A stretch of 14,031 bases of DNA, taken from contig JBAYZQ010000042.1 in NCBI GenBank assembly GCA_041672385.1, positions 1 to 14,031 on the forward strand, read 5' to 3'. The notes under the pieces were generated by a model, which was given only the letters and a program-made list of their open reading frames with translations, had not been told where the DNA came from and did no database searches. Below are positions 1-5,545 of this stretch, in pieces (position 1 is the stretch's first letter; each line of letters starts with the position of its first letter). The translations under genes and the position numbers were made by a program. The stretch is from JBAYZQ01 sp041672385. GTDB taxonomy: Bacteria > Spirochaetota > Spirochaetia > Sphaerochaetales > Sphaerochaetaceae.

Positions 1-976
1 TTGGATTAACTTTTCCTGGCATAATGGAAGATCCTGGTTCATTAGCAGGAATTGTTATTTCTCCAAGGCCTAGTCTTGGGCCACTAGCTAGCCATCTAAT
101 ATCATTCGCGATTTTCATTAAATCGGCAGCTAAGACTTTTAAAGCTGCATGAGTTGCTACCAATTCACTTTTACTTGTTAGAGCGTGAAATTTATTTTCT
201 GCGGTGATAAAATTTAGGTTCGTTAATTCTGCTATTTTTTGAGCAACAGCCTTATCAAAGCCTTCTGGGGCGTTTAATCCAGTTCCAACTGCAGTTCCTC
301 CCAAGGCAAGCTGTTTTAAATATTCACAATTTGAAAGAATAATTTGTTTATCTTGTTGTAAGGAAGCTCTCCAACCACTAATTTCTTGAGAAAAACTCAA
401 AGGAACAGCATCTTGAAGATGAGTTCGTCCACATTTCATAACAGTTTTATTTTCTGCTTCTTTGTTTATAAGCGTTTCAATCATTTTATCCAAAGCTGGA
501 ATAACACTATTATTCACTTCAATTAGGGCTGATATATAAAGAGCAGTTGGGAAAGTATCATTTGATGATTGACTCATGTTTACATCATCATTTGGATGGA
601 GAAGTTTTTTTCCTGCTATTTCATTGCCTTTGTTTGCAATTACTTCATTAACATTCATATTGGTTTGGGTGCCCGATCCAGTTTGCCATACTACAAGTGG
701 GAAATGATCGTTAAGATTTCCTGAAATGATTAAATCACAAACCTTTTCAATGATATGGAGCTTTTCTTGGGTCATTTTTTTAGGATTTAAATCTGAATTG
801 ACCTGAGCGGCTGCCTTTTTTAGATAGCCAAAAGCCTTTATTATTGGAAGAGGCATAGTTTCTAAGCCAACTCCAATTGGAAAGTTTTCATGGCTTCTCT
901 GAGTTTGTGCTCCCCAGTATTTGTCTACAGGAACCTTTATTTCTCCAAGAGAATCATATTCACTTCTGTAATCCAT
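1..976 (-). CDS. fumC: Class II fumarate hydratase (fumarase C), 3' end cut by window edge
   Basis: Reversibly hydrates fumarate to L-malate in the cytoplasm, as part of the TCA cycle or, in anaerobes, its reductive branch. I translated the minus strand from the ATG at 976. It opens MDYRSEYDSLGEIKVP and contains the family landmarks in order: WGAQTQRS, a TGSGTQTNMNVNEV segment, HPNDDVNMSQSSND, GRTHLQDAVP and, at the window edge, the fumarase/aspartase signature GSSIMPGKVNP. About 325 residues are visible of the roughly 460 usual for the family; the C-terminal part is missing only because the window ends. The start is supported by GGAG about 6 bases upstream. Aspartate ammonia-lyase is the main alternative, but the N-terminus and the TGSGTQTNMNVNEV segment fit fumarase better. 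It lies 35 bases downstream of the YkgJ-like gene on the same strand, so the two are probably co-transcribed. Confidence 0.95.
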   Translation of the reverse strand, partial: MDYRSEYDSLGEIKVPVDKYWGAQTQRSHENFPIGVGLETMPLPIIKAFGYLKKAAAQVNSDLNPKKMTQEKLHIIEKVCDLIISGNLNDHFPLVVWQTGSGTQTNMNVNEVIANKGNEIAGKKLLHPNDDVNMSQSSNDTFPTALYISALIEVNNSVIPALDKMIETLINKEAENKTVMKCGRTHLQDAVPLSFSQEISGWRASLQQDKQIILSNCEYLKQLALGGTAVGTGLNAPEGFDKAVAQKIAELTNLNFITAENKFHALTSKSELVATHAALKVLAADLMKIANDIRWLASGPRLGLGEITIPANEPGSSIMPGKVNP

Positions 977-996
977 TTGTTTCTCCTTTGAATTAC

Positions 997-1002
997 ATTA
1001 TA
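997..1002 (-). promoter_or_regulatory. Possible internal -10 box for fumC
   Basis: On the minus strand this reads TATAAT, a perfect -10 hexamer, 20 bases before the fumC ATG. Upstream at 17-base spacing there is only a poor -35 (TTTCAA, 3 of 6). It may give fumC some expression independent of the YkgJ-like gene, but in such AT-rich sequence a chance match is quite possible. Confidence 0.25.
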
Positions 1003-1011
1003 ATAAAAAAA

Positions 1012-1599
1012 TTATTGTTTTGAAATGCCTATATAAAAAATATCAAGCATTTCAAGTTGTCTTGTTACTGCTTTATCTAATAATTCCAAAGAAGAACTTA
1101 AATTAGCAATTCTAATTCCATAATCCATCATTTCAACCGGACGATCATTTAGAATGTATAGTTTGTCGGGCATGGAGGAAGTTTTGTTGAAAATACATTT
1201 TCTGAAAACTGGTATTCCATTTTTGTCAGAATTTGTACTGGCCCCAAATAGGCGACAAATTAGTGGCCTAGCTGAATATACAGTACAATGATTAGGATTT
1301 TCTTTGTTATATAAAGGACAACAGTCTTGTTTTGTATTATTCAAAACTGAGTCAATTAATTTTGTGTCTTTTAGTATAAATTTTAGATAAACAGCGACCA
1401 TCAAAGCTTCAGCTTGGCTTATTTCAGGTAAAAAATGCTCACAACAAGTTCCACATCCTATAGGGCAGGAAATTGTGTAATCTTTTTTGAATTTTTGGCT
1501 TTGAATTTCGAGATCTCCATAAATTTGATCTAAGGAAAGTAGCGTATCAGAAACATAAGTATCTTTGAAAAAATTGTAAAATTCCAAAAGACTATTCAT
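1012..1599 (-). CDS. YkgJ-family cysteine-cluster protein (putative Zn/Fe-chelating)
   Basis: A 195-residue protein of the CxxCxxCC (YkgJ, PF03692-type) family, proposed to bind zinc or an iron-sulphur cluster; its biochemical role is not established. The N-terminal cluster is C45-P-I-G-C49-G-T-C52-C53, followed by further cysteines at 93/94, 105, 115 (in the ARPLICRLFGA segment typical of the family) and 135. There is no signal peptide or membrane segment, so it is probably cytoplasmic. I chose the ATG at 1599 over an in-frame one at 1647. The longer start would sit inside a good -35/-10 promoter (1619-1647), and its extra 16 residues (MTIILQVNTVQKKEKT) look untranslated. The ribosome site before 1599 is weak (GAG in an A-rich leader). 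It is followed 35 bases later by fumC on the same strand. Family call is firm; function unknown. Confidence 0.88.
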   Translation of the reverse strand: MNSLLEFYNFFKDTYVSDTLLSLDQIYGDLEIQSQKFKKDYTISCPIGCGTCCEHFLPEISQAEALMVAVYLKFILKDTKLIDSVLNNTKQDCCPLYNKENPNHCTVYSARPLICRLFGASTNSDKNGIPVFRKCIFNKTSSMPDKLYILNDRPVEMMDYGIRIANLSSSLELLDKAVTRQLEMLDIFYIGISKQ

Positions 1600-1611
1600 T
1601 GTTTTCTCTTT

Positions 1612-1647
1612 TTTTTGAACTGTATTTACTTGAAGAATAATAGTCAA
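1612..1647 (-). promoter_or_regulatory. Promoter of the YkgJ-like gene (and likely fumC)
   Basis: On the minus strand: -35 TTGACT (1647-1642, 5 of 6), 17-base spacer, -10 TACAGT (1624-1619, 4 of 6). The predicted transcript starts near 1612, leaving a leader of about 13 A-rich bases before the ATG at 1599. Confidence 0.6.
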
Positions 1648-1662
1648 TCATATTTGTTCTTA

Positions 1663-1699
1663 TGGACGAATAATAATGAAAAAGTTATAATAATAAACA
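1663..1699 (+). promoter_or_regulatory. Promoter of ogt, placed for a leaderless transcript
   Basis: -35 TGGACG (1663-1668, 4 of 6), exact 17-base spacer, -10 TATAAT (1686-1691, perfect). The expected transcription start is at 1698-1699, that is, on or one base before the ATG at 1699. No Shine-Dalgarno sequence precedes that ATG, which agrees with leaderless initiation. It lies back to back with the divergent YkgJ promoter, the two -35 boxes being 15 bases apart. Confidence 0.5.
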
Positions 1700-2172
1700 T
1701 GATTGAAAGCCAAAAAAAATATTATTTTGAATCTGATTTTGGACTTTTTAGTATTGTTTGTGATGATAACTTCTTATACCGATTGGATAAAATTAAAGAG
1801 CAAACTTTTAAGAGTTTTCACGAAGAAAATAAACTATGTAAGATGGTTAAATTACAATTAAATGAATATTTCACTATGACTAGAAAAGAATTTTCAATTC
1901 CTTTAAAAATGGAGGGAACTAATTTTCAAAAAAAAGTTTGGCAAGAGTTAACTGAAATTCCTTATGGTCAAACCTGTTCCTATCAAGATATTGCAATCAA
2001 AATTGGGAAACCTAAAGCTTGTAGGGCTGTAGGTGGAGCTAATAATAAGAATCCTATTATTATAATTGTTCCTTGTCATAGAGTTATTGGAAAAAATGGA
2101 AGTTTAGTTGGTTATGGTGGAGGACTTGATTTGAAAGAAAAATTACTTACTCTTGAAAAAGCTAATCTATAG
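1699..2172 (+). CDS. ogt: Methylated-DNA-[protein]-cysteine S-methyltransferase
   Basis: Suicide DNA-repair protein that transfers alkyl groups from O6-alkylguanine (and O4-alkylthymine) to its own cysteine. With the ATG at 1699 it is 157 residues, normal for an Ogt/MGMT protein without an Ada domain. Residues about 1-70 form the variable N-terminal domain. The C-terminal catalytic domain starts at GTNFQKKVWQELTEIPYGQTCSY and holds the helix with the arginine finger (A-C-R109-A-V-G) and the active site P-C126-H-R-V. The GYGGGLDLKEKLL segment after it is the usual lid and substrate-pocket region. An in-frame ATG at 1615 would add 28 residues with no family similarity and would run through the promoter, so I reject it. 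It is divergent from the YkgJ-like gene and followed after 45 bases by the Crp/Fnr gene, possibly in one transcript. Confidence 0.93.
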   Translation: MIESQKKYYFESDFGLFSIVCDDNFLYRLDKIKEQTFKSFHEENKLCKMVKLQLNEYFTMTRKEFSIPLKMEGTNFQKKVWQELTEIPYGQTCSYQDIAIKIGKPKACRAVGGANNKNPIIIIVPCHRVIGKNGSLVGYGGGLDLKEKLLTLEKANL

Positions 2173-2189
2173 GTATAAAGTCAAATTTA

Positions 2190-2205
2190 TGTTGTTTATA
2201 CAACA
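2190..2205 (+). promoter_or_regulatory. Inverted repeat, possible Crp/Fnr-family autoregulatory operator
   Basis: TGTTGT-TTAT-ACAACA is a perfect 6-base inverted repeat with a 4-base centre, ending 2 bases before the Shine-Dalgarno of the downstream Crp/Fnr gene. Two-fold symmetric sites with TTGT/ACAA-like arms suit a dimeric regulator of this family. In RNA it could also form a small hairpin near the ribosome site. Binding is inferred only. Confidence 0.35.
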
Positions 2206-2217
2206 AAAGAGATGAAG

Positions 2218-2862
2218 ATGAATGATTTAATTAATTTAGCGGAAAGAAGTATTCTTTTTCAGGGGATTAATAAAGAAGAAATAAAGGAAATGATTTCTTG
2301 TCTTTCCCCTCGAAAGAAAACTTATAAAAAGCATCAATATATTTATAAAATAGGTGATAGTATTTCAACTATTGGACTGGTTAAAATAGGTTCTGTTTTG
2401 GCTGTAGAAGATGACTGGTGGGGAAATAGAAATATAATTAGAAGTTTCTCAGTTGGGGAATTTTTTGGAGAGGCTTATGCTTTAGCATCAAAACCCATCA
2501 AATTTTCAATTTTGGCAAACGAGGAGACTGAAATAATTTTTCTTGATGTAAGTTCAATAATGCATACCTGTAAAAGAAACTGTCCTTATCATAATAAACT
2601 AATAAATAATTTTGTTTCTCTACTTGCAGAAAAGAATATTGCTCTTAAATCTAAAATTGAAAATGTCACAAAAAGAACGACTCGAGAAAAGATACTTTCT
2701 TATCTTTCAGAATATTCTTCTAAGGATTTTGATATACCCTTTGATCGACAACAATTTGCTGATTACCTTTGTGTTGACCGAAGTGCTCTTTCGAGTGAAC
2801 TAGGCAAATTAAAAAAAGAAAAGATTATTGATTTTAAGAAAAATCATTTTCATTTAGAATAA
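2218..2862 (+). CDS. Crp/Fnr-family transcriptional regulator
   Basis: A 214-residue one-component regulator. Residues about 12-125 form a cyclic-nucleotide-binding-like beta-roll (KHQYIYKIGDSIS, then VGEFFGEAYAL). Residues about 135-155 are the dimer helix and 152-212 the winged helix, with the recognition region DRQQFADYLCVDRSALSSEL at about 176-195. The cNMP-binding arginine signature is not evident, and the N-terminal cysteines of Fnr that hold a 4Fe-4S cluster are absent. Two cysteines (118, 122; CKRNC) occur at the end of the sensor domain. The ligand is therefore unknown. The start at 2218 is preferred over 2212 because AGAG at 2208-2211 lies 6 bases before it but directly abuts the earlier ATG. 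A palindrome (2190-2205) just upstream may be its own operator. Candidate targets include ogt and the LytTR pair on either side, but that is guesswork. Confidence 0.88.
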   Translation: MNDLINLAERSILFQGINKEEIKEMISCLSPRKKTYKKHQYIYKIGDSISTIGLVKIGSVLAVEDDWWGNRNIIRSFSVGEFFGEAYALASKPIKFSILANEETEIIFLDVSSIMHTCKRNCPYHNKLINNFVSLLAEKNIALKSKIENVTKRTTREKILSYLSEYSSKDFDIPFDRQQFADYLCVDRSALSSELGKLKKEKIIDFKKNHFHLE

Positions 2863-2864
2863 GA

Positions 2865-2902
2865 ACCATTTTTACCACTTATCTCAAAAAAAGACCATTC
2901 AT
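2865..2902 (+). promoter_or_regulatory. Candidate LytTR operator: ACCA direct repeats upstream of the LytTR gene
   Basis: Three 9-base elements share one orientation: ACCATTTTT (2865-2873), ACCACTTAT (2874-2882) and ACCATTCAT (2894-2902). The second and third start 20 bases apart, about two helical turns, and resemble the LytTR-type half-site (roughly WMMGTTNRK) with one or two mismatches. This is the arrangement expected for an autoregulated LytTR gene. No convincing -10 was found: TTGACT occurs at 2908-2913, but the nearest good -10 (GATAAT, 2934-2939) is 20 bases away. Confidence 0.3.
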
Positions 2903-2948
2903 AATAATTGACTATACAAAAAAACTTTAAAGAGATAATAATAGATTC

Positions 2949-3392
2949 ATGATTAATTTACAAATTACTTATGACAATGAAATGGACAGAGAAACGGTAA
3001 AAATTATAACCAAAGAAGAAAATACTCTAATAGCAGATCTTTCAAAATTCTTAACTGAATATAAACATGACTGTTTACCACTTTATAAAGGTACAAAACT
3101 TTTTGTAACTCCAATCAAAGATATATATTTGATTAGAACTGACAAAAATAAACTTTGTGCCTTTACTAAAGGTGAAGAATTTTCTTTAAATTATAGACTT
3201 TATGAAATAGAGGAACTGTTGCTTAGTTTTGGCTTTGTCAAAGTTAATAGTGGAGAAATCGTAAACATAAACAAAGTAACCAACTTTGATTTAGGAGAAG
3301 TTGGAACAATTATAATCAATTTGGACAATTCAATGGTCTGTAGGGCTAGCCGCCGTAGGATTAAGTCCATTAAGAAATATTTAGGAGTTTAA
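2949..3392 (+). CDS. Stand-alone LytTR-domain DNA-binding protein
   Basis: A 147-residue transcription factor without a receiver domain. Residues about 1-45 (MINLQITYDNEMDRETVKII...) are a short N-terminal segment. Residues about 45-145 match a LytTR domain: LYKGTKLFVTPIKDIYLIRTDKNKLCAFTKGEEF, then YEIEELLLSFGFVKVNSGEIVNINKVTNF and the ending CRASRRRIKSIKKYLG typical of the fold. It is followed after 2 bases by a DUF3021 membrane protein, a recurring partner of such LytTR proteins. I infer that the membrane protein modulates its activity. The Shine-Dalgarno is weak (AGAG about 14 bases upstream), so initiation at the ATG at 2949 is the best choice but not certain. Direct repeats upstream suggest autoregulation. 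No histidine kinase for it is present nearby. Confidence 0.88.
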   Translation: MINLQITYDNEMDRETVKIITKEENTLIADLSKFLTEYKHDCLPLYKGTKLFVTPIKDIYLIRTDKNKLCAFTKGEEFSLNYRLYEIEELLLSFGFVKVNSGEIVNINKVTNFDLGEVGTIIINLDNSMVCRASRRRIKSIKKYLGV

Positions 3393-3394
3393 TT

Positions 3395-3853
3395 ATGGAA
3401 AAGAAAAAAAGTAATTTTTGGGGTAATTTATTATATGGATTTACCACTGGAGTAACCATTGGAGTTTTTGTTAGTTTGTTTGTAAATGTAATGCTTAAAA
3501 CAGATTATTATTCTCCAGCTACTCCAAAATTGGTAGAATCATTAGGAAGTAATTTATCAACTTTGGTAAATTTTCTTTTGTACGGGGTTATTGGGATAGT
3601 AAGTGTTTTTTCAACTTCAATTTTCAACATTGAGTCACTTTCGTTATTAACGAAAACAATTTTGCATTTTCTTGTGGTTCAGCTAGGCGTCTTCCTTGTT
3701 TCTCTAGTATTAGGTTGGGTAGAGTCTTATTTTATTTTTGTTCTTCCAATTTCAATTGTAATTTATATTACTATTTGGCTTGTAATTTTCTTACAACAAA
3801 AAAAAGATATAAAATCATTGAATGATGGATTGAAAGAAAAAAAACAGAAATAG
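3395..3853 (+). CDS. DUF3021-family integral membrane protein
   Basis: A 152-residue protein with four predicted membrane helices at about residues 9-34 (LLYGFTTGVTIGVFVSLFVNVML), 56-78, 86-108 and 112-135. It ends in a charged cytoplasmic tail (QQKKDIKSLNDGLKEKKQK). Size, topology and position directly after a LytTR gene fit the DUF3021 family, whose molecular role is not established; it is commonly thought to work with the LytTR protein. The start is well supported: AGGAG at 3383-3387, 7 bases before the ATG, inside the 3' end of the LytTR gene, with only 2 bases between the genes. The two are certainly one operon. Unlike some such loci, no ABC transporter genes follow. Confidence 0.82.
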   Translation: MEKKKSNFWGNLLYGFTTGVTIGVFVSLFVNVMLKTDYYSPATPKLVESLGSNLSTLVNFLLYGVIGIVSVFSTSIFNIESLSLLTKTILHFLVVQLGVFLVSLVLGWVESYFIFVLPISIVIYITIWLVIFLQQKKDIKSLNDGLKEKKQK

Positions 3854-3861
3854 TTTATTAC

Positions 3862-3891
3862 TTGACAGTTATACCTTAATTTGCTAGTAAT
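3862..3891 (+). promoter_or_regulatory. sdpR promoter
   Basis: A perfect -35 (TTGACA, 3862-3867) is followed by a -10 read either as AGTAAT (3886-3891, 18-base spacer, 4 of 6) or TAGTAA (3885-3890, 17-base spacer). The -10 overlaps the left edge of the operator palindrome, so a bound repressor would block RNA polymerase. Confidence 0.6.
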
Positions 3892-3934
3892 TAGATAGAT
3901 ATCTAATTAGATTATTTTCTAATTAGGTATCTAT
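3888..3934 (+). promoter_or_regulatory. Nested palindromic operator of the SdpR-like repressor
   Basis: Two interlocking inverted repeats are visible. The first has perfect 10-base arms, TAATTAGATA (3888-3897) and TATCTAATTA (3900-3909), separated by GA. The second has 17-base arms at 3895-3911 and 3918-3934 with one mismatch and a 6-base centre. The shared core TATCTAATTAGA is thus present in both orientations. The block spans from the -10 box to 10 bases before the Shine-Dalgarno. ArsR-type repressors bind such AT-rich palindromes, so autorepression is the natural reading. Confidence 0.7.
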
Positions 3935-3954
3935 TTTGCAGAGAGGAGGTTGAT

Positions 3955-4227
3955 ATGGAAAGTACAATTAAAGCACTTGATGATCCGATAAGAAGAAAGA
4001 TACTTGAAATGCTAAAAGAAAAACCTCTTTCTGTTGGTGAGATTCTTTCCAAACTTGAAATAAGCGGAGCGACTTTATCCCACCATTTAAAAATACTTAG
4101 AAATGCAGACCTTGTTTCTTGCAGAAGAGATGGGAATTCTATGATTTATCAAATCAACACTTCAGTAGTTGAAGATGTAATTACTTGGCTTATAGGATTT
4201 ACAAATAAAGGAGGAAAAAATGAGTAG
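3955..4227 (+). CDS. sdpR: SdpR-like ArsR-family autorepressor
   Basis: A 90-residue winged-helix repressor of the ArsR superfamily, essentially only the DNA-binding domain: LDDPIRRKILEMLKEKPLSVGEI, then the recognition helix region SGATLSHHLKILRNADLVSCRRDGNSMIYQIN. It has one cysteine (in LVSCRRDG) and no CxC metal site, so it is not a metal sensor. The directly following SdpI-type gene makes it the equivalent of B. subtilis SdpR, which represses its own operon until membrane-bound SdpI sequesters it. The start at 3955 has a near-perfect Shine-Dalgarno (AGGAGG, 3944-3949). A good promoter overlapped by nested palindromes lies upstream. Its end overlaps sdpI by 8 bases, implying translational coupling. 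Family call is firm; that the B. subtilis sequestration mechanism applies here is inference. Confidence 0.85.
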   Translation: MESTIKALDDPIRRKILEMLKEKPLSVGEILSKLEISGATLSHHLKILRNADLVSCRRDGNSMIYQINTSVVEDVITWLIGFTNKGGKNE

Positions 4228-4867
4228 CAAAACAATTAATATAATTATTATAGTGTTACTAGTCTTTACTCTTATTGGTATTCTCATGGTTTACTCAAAG
4301 CTTCCCGCAATAGTTCCTATTCACTGGAATTATAATGGAGAGGTTGACAATTATGGACCGAAAAGTACTTTTTGGATTATTTATCTTGTTATTATTGGAA
4401 CAAACCTACTTATGGTGGTTATTTCCAAAATTGATCCTAAAAAAGATAACTATAAACAATTTAGAAGATCTTTTGACATTTTTAGATTAATACTTACACT
4501 TTTTTTAATAATAATCTTAGCAATTACAATCTCGGTTTCCTTGGGGAACGAAAAAATAGATATAAAAACTGTTATTCCTGCCCTTGTTGGGATTCTCTTT
4601 GCTATAATTGGAAATTATATGCCCAAGTTCAAGCATAATTATACTATGGGAATAAAAACTCCTTGGACTCTTGCTAGTGAAAATGTTTGGTATAAAACTC
4701 ATCGTATGGCAGCTCCAGTATGGGTAATCGGAGGAGTGCTTTTAGCATTAATCCCTTTTGTTTTTTATGGGGAACTTACAGTAATCTTTTTCATAATAAT
4801 TGTTACAGCCATAGTTTTAATACCAACAATCTATTCATATGTTATTTTTAATAAAGAGAAGAGGTAG
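4220..4867 (+). CDS. sdpI: SdpI-family membrane protein (immunity/signal-transduction type)
   Basis: A 215-residue polytopic membrane protein with six predicted helices (about residues 4-27, 51-71, 88-108, 118-137, 163-182 and 187-209). The N-terminal half carries the DUF1648 motif (LPAIVPIHWNYNGEVDNYGPK). The C-terminal half has the SdpI signature YTMGIKTPWTLASENVWYKTHR. In B. subtilis, SdpI protects against the SdpC toxin and captures the SdpR repressor. No sdpA, sdpB or sdpC-like gene is visible here, so the protein may give immunity to a foreign toxin or sense envelope stress. The start at 4220 has AGGAGG at 4209-4214, 5 bases upstream, within the sdpR coding region. The two genes overlap by 8 bases. 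Confidence 0.9.
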   Translation: MSSKTINIIIIVLLVFTLIGILMVYSKLPAIVPIHWNYNGEVDNYGPKSTFWIIYLVIIGTNLLMVVISKIDPKKDNYKQFRRSFDIFRLILTLFLIIILAITISVSLGNEKIDIKTVIPALVGILFAIIGNYMPKFKHNYTMGIKTPWTLASENVWYKTHRMAAPVWVIGGVLLALIPFVFYGELTVIFFIIIVTAIVLIPTIYSYVIFNKEKR

Positions 4868-4916
4868 AAGAAGTTTTAGTTTTTGTTTAGGATTAGAGAA
4901 GGAGTTAAATGTTTTT

Positions 4917-5513
4917 ATGATAAAGCTTTTTATATTTGATATGGGTGGAGTTGTTGCGGAAAGTACTGATTTTGATAAAAAACTAGCAAGCTATCTTGGT
5001 TTTGAAGGTAGGCTTCTTCATGAAAATGAAGATGTTGAAAGAGCAATTCGTGATCATATGGAAGGAAAAATTGACGAAGATCAGTTTTGGGAAATCTATA
5101 TTAGTAAATATGGATCAATTAAAAAGCCCAAAAGTAGTCTTTTTGGTAAATTTTTTAATCCTTCTTTAGATAAAGGGACTGTTAAATTGATACAGGATCT
5201 TAAGGCTAAAGGTAACCGAGTTGTTTGTGGGACTAATGTTATTGACTCTCATTACAAGATCCACATGGCAAAAAGTCAGTATGATATTTTTGATAAGGTC
5301 TATGCTTCTCATTTGATGCATGTTAGTAAACCAAACACCGCTTTTTATAGTTATATATGTAACAAGGAAAAGGTTGATCCTTCTCAGGTCTTTTTTATTG
5401 ATGACATGGAAGAAAATATTGAAACTGCAAGAGAATATGGGTTAAATGCTGAAACTTTTAAGAGTTCAGAACAAATAAGAACCTATCTTAAAATAAATAA
5501 TATTTTTGCTTAA
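4917..5513 (+). CDS. HAD-superfamily hydrolase (YihX-like, HAD-IA)
   Basis: A 198-residue cytoplasmic hydrolase, probably a small-molecule phosphatase. All four HAD motifs are present: I, FIFD8MGGVV; II, VVCGT106N; III, K138 in HVSKPNTAFY; IV, FFID162D163. The cap is the helical insert at about residues 15-85. In motif I the usual second aspartate is glycine (D-M-G), as in E. coli YihX (D-L-G), a sugar-phosphate phosphatase, so this is a subfamily trait rather than damage. Substrate is unknown. The ATG at 4917 is chosen because the protein begins correctly at MIKLFIFD. AAGGAG at 4899-4904 is the only ribosome site, though 12 bases away is long. Upstream in-frame sequence from 4839 overlaps sdpI and resembles nothing. 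It may be the third gene of the sdpR-sdpI transcript, 49 bases downstream. Confidence 0.85.
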   Translation: MIKLFIFDMGGVVAESTDFDKKLASYLGFEGRLLHENEDVERAIRDHMEGKIDEDQFWEIYISKYGSIKKPKSSLFGKFFNPSLDKGTVKLIQDLKAKGNRVVCGTNVIDSHYKIHMAKSQYDIFDKVYASHLMHVSKPNTAFYSYICNKEKVDPSQVFFIDDMEENIETAREYGLNAETFKSSEQIRTYLKINNIFA

Positions 5514-5545
5514 CAAATGCAAATTTACAAATTATAATTAATTAA
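5510..5545 (+). promoter_or_regulatory. Near-consensus promoter for the small basic protein, leaderless geometry
   Basis: -35 TTAACA (5510-5515, 5 of 6), exact 17-base spacer, -10 TATAAT (5533-5538, perfect). The predicted start of transcription, 7 bases after the -10, is 5545, the A of the ATG. No Shine-Dalgarno precedes that ATG. The -35 box contains the stop codon of the HAD gene. Confidence 0.6.

Noticed and set aside
1600..1647. Longer N-terminus of the YkgJ-like protein (ATG at 1647)
   Set aside because: The ATG lies in the -35 box of the best promoter, and the extra 16 residues resemble translated leader.
1615..1698. Longer N-terminus of Ogt (ATG at 1615)
   Set aside because: It runs across both divergent promoters, and the family protein starts at the ATG at 1699.
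4839..4916. Longer N-terminus of the HAD hydrolase overlapping sdpI
   Set aside because: The motif I region begins at MIKLFIFD; the upstream residues are an alternative frame of the sdpI end and look unlike any HAD N-terminus.
4917..4950. HAD motif I lacking the second aspartate, suggesting an inactive enzyme
   Set aside because: YihX-type phosphatases have the same D-x-G pattern, and motifs II-IV are intact.
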